A DNA stretch of 36,649 nt, taken from positions 1-36,649 of the forward strand of contig REEG01000160.1 in NCBI GenBank assembly GCA_007695195.1, read 5' to 3'. Shown piece by piece: positions 16,332 through 23,789 of this stretch. The translations under genes were made by a program, and so were the position numbers. The stretch is from Gemmatimonadales bacterium. GTDB taxonomy: Bacteria > Gemmatimonadota > Gemmatimonadetes > Longimicrobiales > Gaopeijiaceae. How positions within the stretch are numbered: the stretch's first letter is position 1; each line of letters opens with the position of its first letter. The notes under the pieces were generated by a model that saw only the letters and a program-made list of their open reading frames with translations, was not told the origin of the DNA and did not search any database.

Positions 16332-17348
16332 TTACGAGCGCGGCCGCTGGCCGCCACCCGGCTGGGACGACGGCTGATCGTCGGATCCGGCGATGGCCTC
16401 GCGCATGGTGGTGTCGGACTGGATGTTCCGGTACTTCATGTAGTCCATGATCCCCAGGTTGCCGGACTGGAAGGCCCCGGCGATGGCCCGGGGCACCTCG
16501 GCTTCGGCCTCCACCAGACGGGCCCGCATCTCCTGCACCTTGGCGCGGTTCTCCTGCTCCAACGCCACGGCCATGGCCCGCCGTTCCTCGGCCCGAGCCT
16601 GCGCCACGCGCTTGTCGGCCTCGGCCTGGTCGGTCTGGAGTTCGGCGCCGATGTTCTTCCCCACATCCACGTCGGCGATGTCGATGGAGAGGATCTCGAA
16701 CGCCGTCCCCGAGTCGAGCCCACGGGAGAGCACCGTCTTGGAGATGGAGTCGGGGTTCTCCAGCACGGCCTTGTGGGAGTCCGACGAACCGATGGACGAC
16801 ACGATACCCTCACCCACACGGGCCAGGATCGTCTCCTCGCCGGCACCACCCACCAGCCGGTTGATGTTGGCACGCACCGTGACCCGGGCGATGGCGATGA
16901 GCTGGATGCCGTCCCGGGCCATGGCGGCCACCCGGGGGGTGGCGATGACCTTGGGGTTCACCGACACCTGCACCGCTTCGAAGACGTTTCGGCCCGCCAG
17001 GTCGATGGCCGCGGCCTGCTGGAACGAGAGGTCGATGTTGGCCTTGTCCGCCGAGATGAGAGCCCGCACCACCCGGTCCACCTGCCCACCGGCCAGGTAG
17101 TGGGCTTCCAGGTCGCCCACCTTGATGTCCAGGCCACCCTTGGTGGCCCAGATGAGGGGACGGACCACGGCCGGCGGATTGACCTTCCGCAGGCGCATTC
17201 CGATGAGGTAGCCGATCCCGACCCGGGCTCCGGCGGAGATGGCCTCGATCCAGAGGCGGATCGGGATAACCCACAAGATGATGATGAGCAGGACGAGAAG
17301 TCCCACCAGCGCCAGTGTGGTCGTTCCAACCAGGAGATCGTCAGCCAT
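16332..17348 (-). CDS. floA: Flotillin-like protein FloA
   Basis: The 338-residue protein has a single N-terminal hydrophobic hairpin (about 8-30) and then the full FloA/UPF0365 sequence: [80 protein letters not shown] and the Glu/Ala/Arg-rich helix [22 protein letters not shown]-terminal Ser/Gln/Gly tail is poorly conserved. FloA forms membrane microdomain scaffolds and partners with NfeD proteins, which matches the gene order here. GAAGGAG lies about 10 bases upstream of the ATG. A 150-base gap separates it from the upstream nfeD gene, with a small GTCCGG/CCGGAC hairpin inside, so an internal promoter or attenuator is possible. Confidence 0.97.
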   Translation of the reverse strand: MADDLLVGTTTLALVGLLVLLIIILWVIPIRLWIEAISAGARVGIGYLIGMRLRKVNPPAVVRPLIWATKGGLDIKVGDLEAHYLAGGQVDRVVRALISADKANIDLSFQQAAAIDLAGRNVFEAVQVSVNPKVIATPRVAAMARDGIQLIAIARVTVRANINRLVGGAGEETILARVGEGIVSSIGSSDSHKAVLENPDSISKTVLSRGLDSGTAFEILSIDIADVDVGKNIGAELQTDQAEADKRVAQARAEERRAMAVALEQENRAKVQEMRARLVEAEAEVPRAIAGAFQSGNLGIMDYMKYRNIQSDTTMREAIAGSDDQPSSQPGGGQRPRS

Positions 17349-17498
17349 CCGATGTTCACTCCTTCACAGGGAGTTCAGGTGTTGGGGCAGACCCCGGGAG
17401 AGGGTCGCACCCATCCGTCTGTACATGCCGTCTGAAACCGGGAGCAACGTCCGGTCTGAACCGCCGGACCCACCCCGCACACTCCAGAGCCCTCCTGT

Positions 17499-18974
17499 CT
17501 ACCCGGCCTCCGGTTCAGGGTGCCCTGGAGAGATCTCCCGGTCCGGGGCCACGCGAACCACGTGCCGGTACCCCTCCGAGGCCACGATCTCGATGGGCGT
17601 TCCCGCCTCGATCCAGGCCTGCTCCGAAACCACATCCAGGCGCTCTTCGCCGAACAGTCCCGAGCCGGCGGGGCGGAGGTCGGTGATGGCCACCCCGCGG
17701 CGGCCCCGGAGTTCATCCCGACGCACCGAGGAGGTGTATCCGGTGTCGCGATGCGTCTCTTCGCCCAGGAAGATGCCGAGGCGCGTCAGCCGGCGGTTGG
17801 ACGGCATGCGGCGCACCAGGAACCATGAGCTGGCCATCACCAGCGTGATGGTCATGGCCAGCGTCATGGCGGCCCGGCTGTAGTCGGTGACCGTGGGGAT
17901 GTCGCCGATGAGGGACATGTAGATGCCTGCCAGGATGGCGAGCCCTCCCAGGATCCCGAAGACCCCAAGCCCCGGAAGCACCAACGCTTCCACCAGGACG
18001 AAGACGACCCCTACGCCGAAGAGGATAAGGCCTTCCATCCCGGCGAGCCCGATGATGAGGTGGGAACCGAAGAAGAGTGCCAGAGCCAGCACCCCTGCCC
18101 CACCCGCCAGTCCGATCCCCGGTGACTTGATCTCCACCAGGAGCCCGAGGAATCCCAGCGAGAGCAGGAAGGGGGCCACAACGGGATGGGTGAGGAAGCG
18201 AACCGTGCGCTCGGCCCAATTCGCCGTCTGATCCACCACCTCCCGGTCCGTGGTCCCCAGCGCCTCCATCAGCGCGTCCCAGTCCGCCACCTCGGTGGCG
18301 TACCCGAGCCCCGCCGCTTCCGAGTAGGTGAGGGTGAGGAGCTGACCCGCCGCCACCACGCCCTCGATCTCGATCTCCGGGTCCACCATGGCCTCGGCCA
18401 CGGCGGGATCCAGGCCCCGCGCCTCCGCGAGGGACCGCATGGTGCTCCGCATGACCGAGACGATCTTCTCGGGCGCGGTCTGACCCGTTCCGTCCACCGG
18501 GGTGGCGCCGCCGATCCGGGAACCGGGCCGCATGTAGATCCCGTCGGCGGCCAGGGAGATGAGCGCCCCGGCCGAGATGGCGGCCCGATTCACGTAGGCG
18601 TAGACCGGAACTTCCGAGTCGGCGATGGCGGCGGCAATGCGCTCTGCCGCGTCTACCCGGCCCCCGGGCGTATCCACGTCCAGCACCACGGCAGCCGCTT
18701 CGGCGGCCGCCGCCTCCTGCAGGCTCCGCTCGACGAAGGGCGCCAGACCCAGTTCGATGACCCCCTGGATGGGAACCCTGAAGACGGGACCTTCGCCTCG
18801 GGCAAGGTCCTGGACGTCTGCTACCAGGGTGTCCCCTGTCGATGTCGATGCCGCCACAGCGGAAACCGACCCGACGCCCATGGCGGACCCGGCGAAGGCC
18901 GCTGTAGGAAGCGCCAAAAGCACAACGGGAATGATTGCCCGCAAGCCACTCCGTACTGACGAACTATTCTTCAT
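17499..18974 (-). CDS. nfeD: NfeD-family ClpP-type membrane serine protease
   Basis: I start at the ATG at 18974, with GGAGG 5 bases upstream, giving 491 residues and a good signal peptide (VVLLALPTAAFAG). Residues about 65-240 form the ClpP/SppA-like protease: VVLDVDTPGGRVDAAERIA (97-115), nucleophile Ser134 in AAISAGA, and Lys170 (APEK) as the likely general base of a Ser-Lys dyad. Residues about 262-390 hold four to six membrane segments. Residues about 415-478 are the NfeD OB-fold, facing the cytosol. The family cleaves hydrophobic peptides such as those of stomatin partners, and NfeD genes sit beside stomatin or flotillin genes, as here with floA. The longer frame to 19151 lacks a signal sequence and is rejected. 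Confidence 0.93.
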   Translation of the reverse strand: MKNSSSVRSGLRAIIPVVLLALPTAAFAGSAMGVGSVSAVAASTSTGDTLVADVQDLARGEGPVFRVPIQGVIELGLAPFVERSLQEAAAAEAAAVVLDVDTPGGRVDAAERIAAAIADSEVPVYAYVNRAAISAGALISLAADGIYMRPGSRIGGATPVDGTGQTAPEKIVSVMRSTMRSLAEARGLDPAVAEAMVDPEIEIEGVVAAGQLLTLTYSEAAGLGYATEVADWDALMEALGTTDREVVDQTANWAERTVRFLTHPVVAPFLLSLGFLGLLVEIKSPGIGLAGGAGVLALALFFGSHLIIGLAGMEGLILFGVGVVFVLVEALVLPGLGVFGILGGLAILAGIYMSLIGDIPTVTDYSRAAMTLAMTITLVMASSWFLVRRMPSNRRLTRLGIFLGEETHRDTGYTSSVRRDELRGRRGVAITDLRPAGSGLFGEERLDVVSEQAWIEAGTPIEIVASEGYRHVVRVAPDREISPGHPEPEAG

Positions 18975-19056
18975 GATCCCTCCATGACTCGAGGTCCCAA
19001 CCGACCGCGAGAAGCGTCGAAGCAGGCCCGCGGGATATCGAGATGGGTCCGCGGGA

Positions 19057-19932
19057 TCAGGGCGAAGAGGCCTCATCCATGAGCCGGAGCGAGTACCAGG
19101 CCCGTTGGAGAGCCAGGACCGGATCTCCACCATCCAGTGCCGTGCGGGCACCCACCAGGAGCCGCTCGGCCCTCAGCCTCTCTTCTTCCGGATACGAAAC
19201 AACCCCCGAAACCCTTCGAAAGGTTTCCTCGGCCTCCGTCACCAACTCCAAGGCCAACGTTTCCGGGGTGGTGGCCCGGAGGTGGTCGGCCGCTCCCAAC
19301 AGGTGGAGGATGGATCGCTCCACATCCTCATCCGCCAGCGCCGCCTCGGCTTGTTCCTGATGGCTCCGGGCGGCGGCGAGCGTGGGAGCCAGATGAAGCG
19401 GAAACTCGCCGCCCAGAAGTTCATCGATGCGCCGGAAGGTCCGCTCCAACTCCCGGATCGGTGCCACCAGATCCTGGCGCTCAAGGCGCGAGGCCAGGAG
19501 GGGAGCAGCGGCGCGTCGGACCTCGGATCGCAGCGGCTCCCCTTCGGACCGGGGCAACTCCCAAGAGGCTTCCCAACTCTCGATGAGGCGGGCGAACTCC
19601 CGGCCCCGGCTGGACCAACGCAGGATCCGGGGAAGCGTGGGCAGGTCCGTATGGTACCGGAGCGTGGGAAAGCTCTCTTCGGCCGTAACCTCCACGGGCT
19701 CGGGAGCGAGCAGATCGCCGCAGCCGGTCAGGAGGAGCACGACGAAGATGGAAACCAACCAACCGGATCGGCGTCTGGAGTTGGGGGGGCTTGGCAACGA
19801 AGGACGACCGGGGTCAGGGGGTCGGAAGCGTGGAACATGGATCTCCCAGCGCCAACCTATTGTACTCGGTTTGCGGTGGCCAGGGTCCAGACCCTTGGCT
19901 TTCTGCGCGTCTACCGTTGAACCACCGCCCAC
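19057..19932 (-). CDS. Unrecognised helical lipoprotein
   Basis: The frame is open from 19932, but the true start is probably further in. A signal peptide with lipobox (VVLLLTGC, Cys71 of the long form) begins near residue 55, and a TTG at 19758 or 19797 could start it. A TACAAT hexamer at 19864-19859 on this strand would also place the start downstream. The mature part is mostly alpha-helical and Glu/Arg/Leu-rich, with TPR-like helices (AEAALADEDVERSILHLLGA, ARTALDGGDPVLALQRAWYS), suggesting a helical-repeat or coiled periplasmic protein. I do not recognise a family. It ends 82 bases ahead of nfeD and may be co-transcribed with it. Confidence 0.7.
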   Translation of the reverse strand: MGGGSTVDAQKAKGLDPGHRKPSTIGWRWEIHVPRFRPPDPGRPSLPSPPNSRRRSGWLVSIFVVLLLTGCGDLLAPEPVEVTAEESFPTLRYHTDLPTLPRILRWSSRGREFARLIESWEASWELPRSEGEPLRSEVRRAAAPLLASRLERQDLVAPIRELERTFRRIDELLGGEFPLHLAPTLAAARSHQEQAEAALADEDVERSILHLLGAADHLRATTPETLALELVTEAEETFRRVSGVVSYPEEERLRAERLLVGARTALDGGDPVLALQRAWYSLRLMDEASSP

Positions 19933-20015
19933 GCCATCTTCTTCCCTTCCCGTTTACGCCGGCCCGCTGCACGGCTGCGTTCAGACCTCCTCATTCACGA
20001 CCCATTCCGAGTCCC

Positions 20016-20828
20016 TTGAGTCTCCGTTCCCGCATCGACACCTGGGTCGAATCGACCCCGGTCCAGGCCACCGTCGTGACCCTCATCGTCATCAACGCCG
20101 TGATCCTCGGCCTTGAGACGTCGGAAACAGCCATGGCCCGCTGGGGGCACGTTCTGCTCCCCGCCGACAAGGCGATCCTGGCCATCTTCGTGGTGGAGAT
20201 CACCCTCAAGATCTTCGCCCGGGGGTGGCGGTTCTTCCGGAACGGATGGGACGTCTTCGACTTCGTGGTGGTGGGCATTGCCCTGGTACCGGCGGCGGGG
20301 CCCTTCGCCGTGCTCCGTGCCCTACGGGTGCTCCGGGTCCTGCGGCTCCTTTCCATGGTCCCACAACTCCGCTTCGTGGTGGATGCTCTCCTGAAGGCCA
20401 TCCCGGGGATCAGCTCCATCTTCGCCCTCATGGGGGTCCTCTTCTACGTCTTCGCCGTCATCGCCACCGGCCTGTTCGGGTCCAGCTTCGATGAATGGTT
20501 CGGAACGATTCCGGCTTCCCTGTACTCCCTCTTCCAGATCATGACGCTGGAGAGTTGGTCCATGGGGATCGTGCGCCCGGTCATGGAGGTGTACCCCTAT
20601 GCCTGGGTCTTCTTTGTGCCCTTCATCCTCATCGCCACCTTCACCATGTTGAACCTGTTCATCGGGATCATCGTGGACACCATGCAGACCCTCCACGACG
20701 CCGGAATGGAAGAGGGGAAGGACATCCTGGAGGAGGCGCTGGGCCAGGAAGAGACCCGGATCCGGGAAGAGATCGATGGCCTCCGGCGGGAGATGCAGGC
20801 GCTCCGCCGGGTTCTGGAAACCCGTTGA
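20016..20828 (+). CDS. NavAb-like voltage-gated sodium channel (BacNav)
   Basis: I start at the TTG at 20016, giving 270 residues, the usual BacNav size; the frame reaches 19791 but that part is Pro-rich and unlike any channel. One six-helix unit is present: S1-S3 (about 15-92), S4 with Arg101, 104, 107 and 110 at every third position (LRALRVLRVLRLLSM), S5 (133-155), the selectivity filter TLESWSM (177-183), identical to that of NavAb, then S6 (about 197-222). A Glu/Arg-rich coiled coil (about 233-268) should hold the tetramer together. It conducts Na+ into the cell on depolarisation. No clear ribosome binding site precedes the TTG. No obvious functional partner flanks it. Confidence 0.93.
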   Translation: MSLRSRIDTWVESTPVQATVVTLIVINAVILGLETSETAMARWGHVLLPADKAILAIFVVEITLKIFARGWRFFRNGWDVFDFVVVGIALVPAAGPFAVLRALRVLRVLRLLSMVPQLRFVVDALLKAIPGISSIFALMGVLFYVFAVIATGLFGSSFDEWFGTIPASLYSLFQIMTLESWSMGIVRPVMEVYPYAWVFFVPFILIATFTMLNLFIGIIVDTMQTLHDAGMEEGKDILEEALGQEETRIREEIDGLRREMQALRRVLETR

Positions 20829-20902
20829 TCCCGGGTCCAACCTCACGGGATACGCCGGTGGCCAGGTCCCCATCGATGTGACCCGTTGCTTCTCTCCCCC
20901 CA

Positions 20903-20919
20903 CCTCCGGCTTCCGGAGG
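20903..20919 (+). terminator. Tight hairpin after the sodium channel gene
   Basis: CCTCCGG and CCGGAGG form a perfect 7-base stem with a 3-base loop about 75 bases after the channel stop. There is no T tract. The rest of the 225-base gap to the DUF2237 gene holds no gene I can support. Confidence 0.4.
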
Positions 20920-21053
20920 CGTGGCGGCACCTTGGCGCCGGGAAGTCCGCCAGCGCTGGACACGGGCTCGTCGGCGGGCCAATGTGAATGGGAGCCTGAG
21001 ACATCGTACTGTTCGTCGCTCCCCAACCTCCTCCCCAGAGCCCCTTCGGACCC

Positions 21054-21440
21054 ATGGCCAACAACATCTTCGGCACTCCCCTGGACCCTTGCGGCACCGA
21101 CCCCCTTACAGGCTTCTACCGGGATGGATGCTGCCACACCGGGCCCGAGGACCTCGGCGTCCATACGGTCTGCGTCATTGCCACCGAGGAATTTCTCGCC
21201 TTCAGCCGGGAGCAAGGGAATGATCTCAGTACGCCCCGCCCCGAGTTTCGCTTCCCCGGACTCCGGCCCGGCGATCGCTGGTGCGTGTGCGCGGCCCGGT
21301 GGAAGGAGGCGTGGCAGGCGGGCAAGGCGCCGCCCATCGTCCCCACCGCCACCCATGAGGCGAGCCTGGAATACATCCCTCTCAAGGTCCTGGTGAAGTT
21401 CGCGCATCGGGAAGCTGATCCGGAGGAGGCATCCCGGTGA
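21054..21440 (+). CDS. DUF2237 family protein
   Basis: The 128-residue protein matches DUF2237 (PF09996) along almost its whole length: MANNIFGTPLDPCGTDPLTG at the start, then FYRDGCCHTGPEDLGVHTVC, GNDLSTPRPEFRFPGLRPGD, RWCVCAARWKEAWQAGKAPP, and THEASLEYIPLKVL. Conserved cysteines at about 13, 26, 27, 40, 77 and 79 could bind metal or form a redox site, but no function is established. It is cytoplasmic, with no signal. Its stop overlaps the GTG of the chorismate mutase gene by 4 bases, so the two are translated together. Confidence 0.93.
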   Translation: MANNIFGTPLDPCGTDPLTGFYRDGCCHTGPEDLGVHTVCVIATEEFLAFSREQGNDLSTPRPEFRFPGLRPGDRWCVCAARWKEAWQAGKAPPIVPTATHEASLEYIPLKVLVKFAHREADPEEASR

Positions 21441-21808
21441 CGGAGGGTGGAGTTGGGGAGGGATGGGCCGGAAACGACGATTTCGGACCGGAGGGGGATC
21501 GAGCTCCGGGCCACGACGAGCCGTCGACGGCAGAGTTGGACGCGCTCCGGGACCGGATCTCCCAGGTAGACGATGAACTCATCCGCCTGCTGGGCGAACG
21601 CCGGGAGTTGGTGGTTCGGATCGGGCGAGAAAAGGCCCGGATGGGACTGCCCGTCATGGACCCCGGACGGGAGGCGGCGGTGGTGCGGAAGGTGGCTCGG
21701 CGCGCCCGGGAGTCCAACGTCGATGAAGAGCTGGTCCGGGATGTCATCTGGCGAATCATCGCGTCCGCCCGAGCCGAGCAGGAGCATCGGCCCCTGGGGT
21801 GGCCCTGA
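21437..21808 (+). CDS. AroQ-class chorismate mutase
   Basis: This 123-residue protein converts chorismate to prephenate, the entry to phenylalanine and tyrosine synthesis. After a disordered acidic extension of about 30 residues it has the three-helix AroQ core. The active-site set known from the E. coli enzyme is all present: Arg38 (LRDRI), Arg55 (GERREL), Lys66 (IGREKA), Asp75, Arg78 and Glu79 (MDPGRE) and Gln115. There is no signal peptide and no fused dehydratase or DAHP synthase domain. It begins with GTG in a 4-base overlap with the DUF2237 stop. It could also be a regulatory-type stand-alone mutase, but the full residue set argues for activity. Confidence 0.9.
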   Translation: MTEGGVGEGWAGNDDFGPEGDRAPGHDEPSTAELDALRDRISQVDDELIRLLGERRELVVRIGREKARMGLPVMDPGREAAVVRKVARRARESNVDEELVRDVIWRIIASARAEQEHRPLGWP

Positions 21809-21831
21809 GGCGCTGAAGCCGGCCCCGGGGT

Positions 21832-21847
21832 CCCGGGTCGACCCGGG
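21832..21847. terminator. 16-base perfect palindrome between convergent genes
   Basis: CCCGGGTCGACCCGGG is a perfect palindrome that can fold as a 6-base stem with a TCGA loop, and its right half is repeated directly (cccgggtcga twice). It lies in the 63-base gap between the convergent chorismate mutase and lytic transglycosylase genes. It probably works as a bidirectional terminator; a protein-binding site is the alternative. Confidence 0.45.
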
Positions 21848-21871
21848 TCGACGGACGCCCCCGGCCGTGGA

Positions 21872-22822
21872 TCAGCGCCGGGGATTTCTCGCCAGGGCCG
21901 CGACCACGGCCTGCGACGTCCCCATGGGAACGCGCACCATGAAGGATCGATCCGGGGGGGTCTGCCCGCGAATCAGGTGGGGGTTCAACTCCGTCATGAG
22001 CGACGGGGACACCTCCAGGATCTCGGCCACACGGCGTAGAGGTGTCGACGGCGGGACCAGCACCTGGTCGAAGAGGTAGGGGAGCGAGCGCTCCACCTCG
22101 AATCCGAAGTGCTCCGGTTCCTCGGCCAGGAGGGCAGCCGCCAGCAGCTTGGGAACGTAGCTGCGGGTCTCCCGTGGGAGATGCTCGATGATCTGCCAGT
22201 AGATCTGCTCATCCCCACCTCCGTCCACACCGGACCGGCGGAGAGCCTGCTTCACCCGACCGGCCCCGGCGTTGTAGGCGGCGGCAGCCAGGTACCAGGA
22301 TCCGAACTCGCCGTGGAGTTCCTGCAGGTAGTCCAGCGCGGCGTCCGTGGCTCGCACGGGGTCCCGCCGCTCATCGACCCAGGAATCCACCGTGAGCCCG
22401 TAGGCCCGAGCCGTGGGTCCCATGAACTGCCAGACACCGGAGGCCGCCATGGGTGAGGTGGCCGTTGGGGAAAACCCCGACTCGATCATGGCGAGATAGA
22501 GCAGCTGCTCCGGCATTCCCCGCTGCCGCAGCCGGTCGCGGATCATGCCGCCATACAGGCCCTCTCGCACCAGGTACTCCTCGAAGGTGACCCGATCACG
22601 GCCAAGGAAGCGCCGAACCCAACGTTCCACCCGGTCATTCACCTCCATGGGAAGCCGGGTATCCATGAGGGCCTCGGTGGCGTCGGCCACCGGAAACGGC
22701 AACTCGTCCTGCACGCCCCGATTGGATTCGGTCAGCGCCGCAGCGGTCACCACCGACCCGATGGTCAGAGGCAGCGCCACCAGTACAAGGCGGCGGATGG
22801 GGATGGTTCGGGGTGTGCTCAA
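21872..22822 (-). CDS. MltD-like lytic transglycosylase
   Basis: The 316-residue protein cleaves the MurNAc-GlcNAc bond of peptidoglycan in the periplasm, leaving a 1,6-anhydro end. It starts with a signal or anchor sequence (about 9-30, RLVLVALPLTIGSVVTAAAL). The SLT domain (about 100-235) shows the catalytic Glu114 (AMIESGFSPTATSPMAASGV), WQFM and AYNAGAGRV. Residues about 253-305 look like a degenerate LysM-type peptidoglycan-binding tail (TPLRRVAEILEVSPSLMTEL). It starts with TTG, with GGAGG 6 bases upstream. It is separated from the ribosomal protein genes by an intrinsic terminator, so it should have its own promoter, which I could not identify. Confidence 0.9.
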   Translation of the reverse strand: MSTPRTIPIRRLVLVALPLTIGSVVTAAALTESNRGVQDELPFPVADATEALMDTRLPMEVNDRVERWVRRFLGRDRVTFEEYLVREGLYGGMIRDRLRQRGMPEQLLYLAMIESGFSPTATSPMAASGVWQFMGPTARAYGLTVDSWVDERRDPVRATDAALDYLQELHGEFGSWYLAAAAYNAGAGRVKQALRRSGVDGGGDEQIYWQIIEHLPRETRSYVPKLLAAALLAEEPEHFGFEVERSLPYLFDQVLVPPSTPLRRVAEILEVSPSLMTELNPHLIRGQTPPDRSFMVRVPMGTSQAVVAALARNPRR

Positions 22823-22915
22823 GGCTCACCTCCTTCAGGTACAAGGCAACGGCCGAATGGGGCGTACCGGAACCCGGTGCGCCCTCGAGGGCCAAGCGTT
22901 CTTGTATGGTAGAGT

Positions 22916-22956
22916 AAGAAAAAGGATCCCCGACGCCGGGTAGGCGCCGGGGATCC
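22916..22956 (-). terminator. Intrinsic terminator of the rplU-rpmA transcript
   Basis: A 14-base stem with one mismatch (22924-22937 paired with 22943-22956, 5-base loop) is followed on the minus strand by TTTTTCTTACTC. This is the textbook rho-independent form and lies 23 bases after the rpmA stop. Confidence 0.9.
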
Positions 22957-22978
22957 GGACCCTGCAATGTGTGGCCGA

Positions 22979-23233
22979 TCAGCCGGCAGGATACACCGAT
23001 ACCGAGGGGCGCCGACGGATACGCTCAAACTTCACCACTCCGTCCGAAGTGGCGAACAGCGTGTCGTCGTTCCCACGCCGGACGTTGAGGCCGGGGTGGA
23101 ACCGGGTTCCGCGCTGGCGCACGAGGATGCCCCCGGCCCTCACCTCCTGACCGCCGTACCGCTTGACACCCAGACGCTTCGGGTTGCTGTCGCGGCCATT
23201 CCGGCTGGATCCTACGCCTTTCTTGTGTGCCAT
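22979..23233 (-). CDS. rpmA: 50S ribosomal protein L27
   Basis: The 84-residue protein is L27, whose N-terminal tail reaches the peptidyl transferase centre. [20 protein letters not shown] followed by [20 protein letters not shown] is diagnostic. It begins directly with MAHKKG, so no N-terminal propeptide needs to be removed as in Firmicutes. GGAGGA lies 6 bases upstream of the ATG. It follows rplU by 56 bases and is closed by a strong terminator. Confidence 0.98.
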   Translation of the reverse strand: MAHKKGVGSSRNGRDSNPKRLGVKRYGGQEVRAGGILVRQRGTRFHPGLNVRRGNDDTLFATSDGVVKFERIRRRPSVSVYPAG

Positions 23234-23289
23234 GGGTTCCTCCTCTCCCTCATGCTGCGTTCGTTCGACCGCCGGAACAAGTCCGACGA

Positions 23290-23622
23290 CTATTGATCCA
23301 GGGGAGCCCGTCCCAGACTGATGTCCTGGACCCGGACCTCCGTGAAGCCCTGACGGTGCCCCTGCTTCCGGCGGTAGCCCTTCCGGCGCTTCCGCTTGAA
23401 GACAATGACCTTCTTGTCCCGACCGTGGCCCAGGACCTCGGCCCTGACCTCGGCTCCCTCGACCTTCGGCGTGCCGACGGTCACGTCGTCGCCGTTGGAG
23501 GCCAGGAGGACATCGTCGAAGGTGACGGTGTCGCCGGCTTCCGCGTCCAGGGACGGGATTCGAATCATTGCGCCGGGCTCGGCCCGGAACTGTTTACCAC
23601 CTGATCTGAAGACCGCGTACAT
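23290..23622 (-). CDS. rplU: 50S ribosomal protein L21
   Basis: I choose the ATG at 23622 (110 residues): [12 protein letters not shown] is the usual L21 start, and GAGG lies 5 bases upstream. An in-frame ATG at 23643 would add seven residues, and the open frame to 23736 crosses the promoter, so longer starts are unlikely. The C-terminal signature [20 protein letters not shown], with a following TEVRVQDI, is present. L21 binds 23S rRNA with L20. It is transcribed with rpmA. Confidence 0.98.
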   Translation of the reverse strand: MYAVFRSGGKQFRAEPGAMIRIPSLDAEAGDTVTFDDVLLASNGDDVTVGTPKVEGAEVRAEVLGHGRDKKVIVFKRKRRKGYRRKQGHRQGFTEVRVQDISLGRAPLDQ

Positions 23623-23689
23623 CGGAACCTCGTTCCGGTTCATGTCTCGTGCGACTCTCAGGGTCGACGGGCGACCCGGTAGCCAGAAA

Positions 23690-23717
23690 AGATTACGTCC
23701 TTTCGCCGCCGGGTCAA
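23690..23717 (-). promoter_or_regulatory. Sigma70-type promoter of rplU-rpmA
   Basis: On the minus strand TTGACC (23717-23712) and TAATCT (23695-23690) are separated by 16 bases, close to the vegetative consensus. It lies in the 167-base gap after rng and would give a leader of about 60 bases before the rplU ATG, which also supports the short L21 start. Confidence 0.7.
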
Positions 23718-23789
23718 CCCTCGGACCCAACGTCATGTGTACTCATCCTTCGGGGGCACCCCGCCGCCGGTTCGCCGCAGGCATCCCGG

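Noticed and set aside
19791-20015. N-terminal extension of the sodium channel
   Set aside because: Pro/His-rich and unlike any channel; it overlaps the opposite-strand lipoprotein and the expected length is reached from the TTG at 20016.
20925-21010. Stretch with GGGAAGTCC...GAGCCTGAGACATCG resembling parts of a cobalamin riboswitch
   Set aside because: The essential B12-box and the CCCGCAACTGT-like core are missing, and the downstream genes are not cobalamin-related.
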